This document shows positions 63,174 to 64,000 of a stretch of DNA of 64,000 bases, one piece after another. Where the stretch lies: assembly GCF_900106065.1 (NCBI RefSeq), contig NZ_LT629796.1:3007501-3071500 (forward strand), in the 5' to 3' direction. Origin of the DNA: Pseudomonas mandelii. Lineage in GTDB: Bacteria; Pseudomonadota; Gammaproteobacteria; Pseudomonadales; Pseudomonadaceae. A model generated the notes under the pieces. The model saw nothing but the letters and a program-made list of their open reading frames with translations, made no database searches and was not told the DNA's origin. Numbering within the stretch: the first letter of the stretch is position 1; the number at the start of each line of letters is the position of its first letter. Made by a program: the position numbers and the translations under genes.

Positions 63174-64000
63174 GGGGATTGTGGCGGATAAGCTTGTTGT
63201 GTAATTCAGCAGCTGATTGCTGATCCAGCTCCACCCAGAAAACCTGCTTCCCAGCGATTTCGGCGGCAGCCGGAAGACCATCCCGATACACCAATCGATT
63301 ACTCGCCAACGCCGGCACCTTCGCTCCGGGCAGTAGCGTCCCGGCAAGGTTCAGCGGATCAACCCCGCATACCGCGATCAAACTCCCGTCATGCGGTCGG
63401 CGCCGGACTTCGCGCAGCAATGGAATGGCCTCAGGCAACGCAAATTGCTCGCCAGCCAAACCGCTGACAAACCGTCCACCGCGAATCTCCCCCCTAGCCT
63501 CCAGCCTATGGAACGTGCGCAGCAATTCCCGCCAACTCGGCAACCAATCCGCTTCCCGTTCCAGCAAGCGCCAGAACACCACGCCGTAGCGTCTCAGCAA
63601 CGTCATGGCGATGTGTTCCAGGGTGTCGCTCGGCGTCGGCGTCGGGCGTTTGTTATCCACAACCGGCGCGGCAGGACCACGTCGCAGCAAGGCCCAGCGC
63701 CCGGCATCGTCCATCCCGCCGACAAACGCCCCACGCCCACGTCGGCTGCTGCGGTTCTGTCGCTTGCTGGCCGGGGTGATCAGCGCTCGCAGGCCGGCGA
63801 AACTGTCGGCGTTCACCAGTCCGGCGCCGACCAGTTCCTGCAAGGCGATTTCCAGCTCGGTGCGCAGCAGGTGCGCCTCGTGAATCAGCTCATCGAAAAA
63901 CAGCGCGCCATGTTGGCTGAGTGCTTCGTAGACCTTTTGCGTCTTGGGCGACAGTTCGCTGACCGGGGTCTGCTCGGTCAGGCTGCTCCACAACCCGACC
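63169..64000 (-). CDS. lhr: Lhr-type ATP-dependent helicase, C-terminal part
   Basis: The last 277 residues of a protein whose beginning is outside the window (open frame continues past 64000). The piece has the Lhr C-terminal winged-helix/crossover features: LFFDELIHEAHLLRTELEIA, then WALLRR, YGVVFWRLLEREADWLPSWR and RGEIRGGRFVSGLAGEQFA. Lhr proteins are large superfamily-2 helicases (about 1400-1500 residues) acting on DNA or RNA:DNA hybrids. Helicase motifs themselves are not in the window. Confidence 0.88.
   Translation of the reverse strand, partial: VGLWSSLTEQTPVSELSPKTQKVYEALSQHGALFFDELIHEAHLLRTELEIALQELVGAGLVNADSFAGLRALITPASKRQNRSSRRGRGAFVGGMDDAGRWALLRRGPAAPVVDNKRPTPTPSDTLEHIAMTLLRRYGVVFWRLLEREADWLPSWRELLRTFHRLEARGEIRGGRFVSGLAGEQFALPEAIPLLREVRRRPHDGSLIAVCGVDPLNLAGTLLPGAKVPALASNRLVYRDGLPAAAEIAGKQVFWVELDQQSAAELHNKLIRHNPL

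Overview
The window looks like the chromosome of a fluorescent pseudomonad (Pseudomonas fluorescens group). The basis is the gene order rrn - birA - coaX - SPOR protein - tRNA Tyr/Gly/Thr - tuf - tRNA-Trp - secE - nusG - ribosomal protein and RNA polymerase genes - katA - bfrA - uvrA - MFS - ssb, the codon use, and the REP elements. No prophage, insertion sequence, integron or CRISPR array was seen.

Layout. (1) 1-890: 3' end of a 23S rRNA gene, the 5S gene and a terminator. (2) 978-3124: birA, coaX and a small SPOR-domain protein. (3) 3226-5915: a strong promoter, tRNA-Tyr, tRNA-Gly, tRNA-Thr and the first EF-Tu gene, then tRNA-Trp, secE and nusG. (4) 6033-16862: rplKA, rplJL and rpoBC, with an L10-type leader and an rplL-rpoB attenuator. 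(5) 17079-21400: the str operon (rpsL, rpsG, fusA, second tuf). (6) 21557-35260: the S10, spc and alpha clusters, including secY and rpoA, with three good sigma70-type promoters (before rpsJ, before rpsH, before rpsM). (7) 35469-42563: katA, a bacterioferritin-family ferritin without the usual haem ligand, uvrA (opposite strand), a YajR-like MFS carrier and ssb.

(8) 42632-51293 is the most unusual part. It is a long leftward gene set resembling the E. coli yjfIJKLMC envelope operon: a DUF2170 protein, a PspA/IM30 protein, a rhomboid protease, a two-TM potassium-channel/RCK protein, a DUF2491 protein, a DUF350 membrane protein, a DUF1190 lipoprotein and a glutathionylspermidine-synthase-like ATP-grasp ligase. 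An OsmC-YcaO fusion follows. Its promoter lies between two identical 12-bp perfect palindromes. The inferred theme is an envelope-stress module that combines membrane remodelling, ion flux, intramembrane proteolysis and one or two ATP-dependent amide or backbone-modifying enzymes. The substrates cannot be read from the sequence.

(9) 51387-64000: an isochorismatase-like hydrolase divergent from a GlxA-type regulator; a DUF3182 protein with an RBS-covering hairpin, paired with an alpha/beta hydrolase; a tightly overlapping DUF72 - ybhP - clsB - ybhN membrane-lipid operon; an MFS exporter; a large MscS-type channel; and the C-terminal part of an Lhr-type helicase running off the window. REP elements mark several intergenic gaps here.
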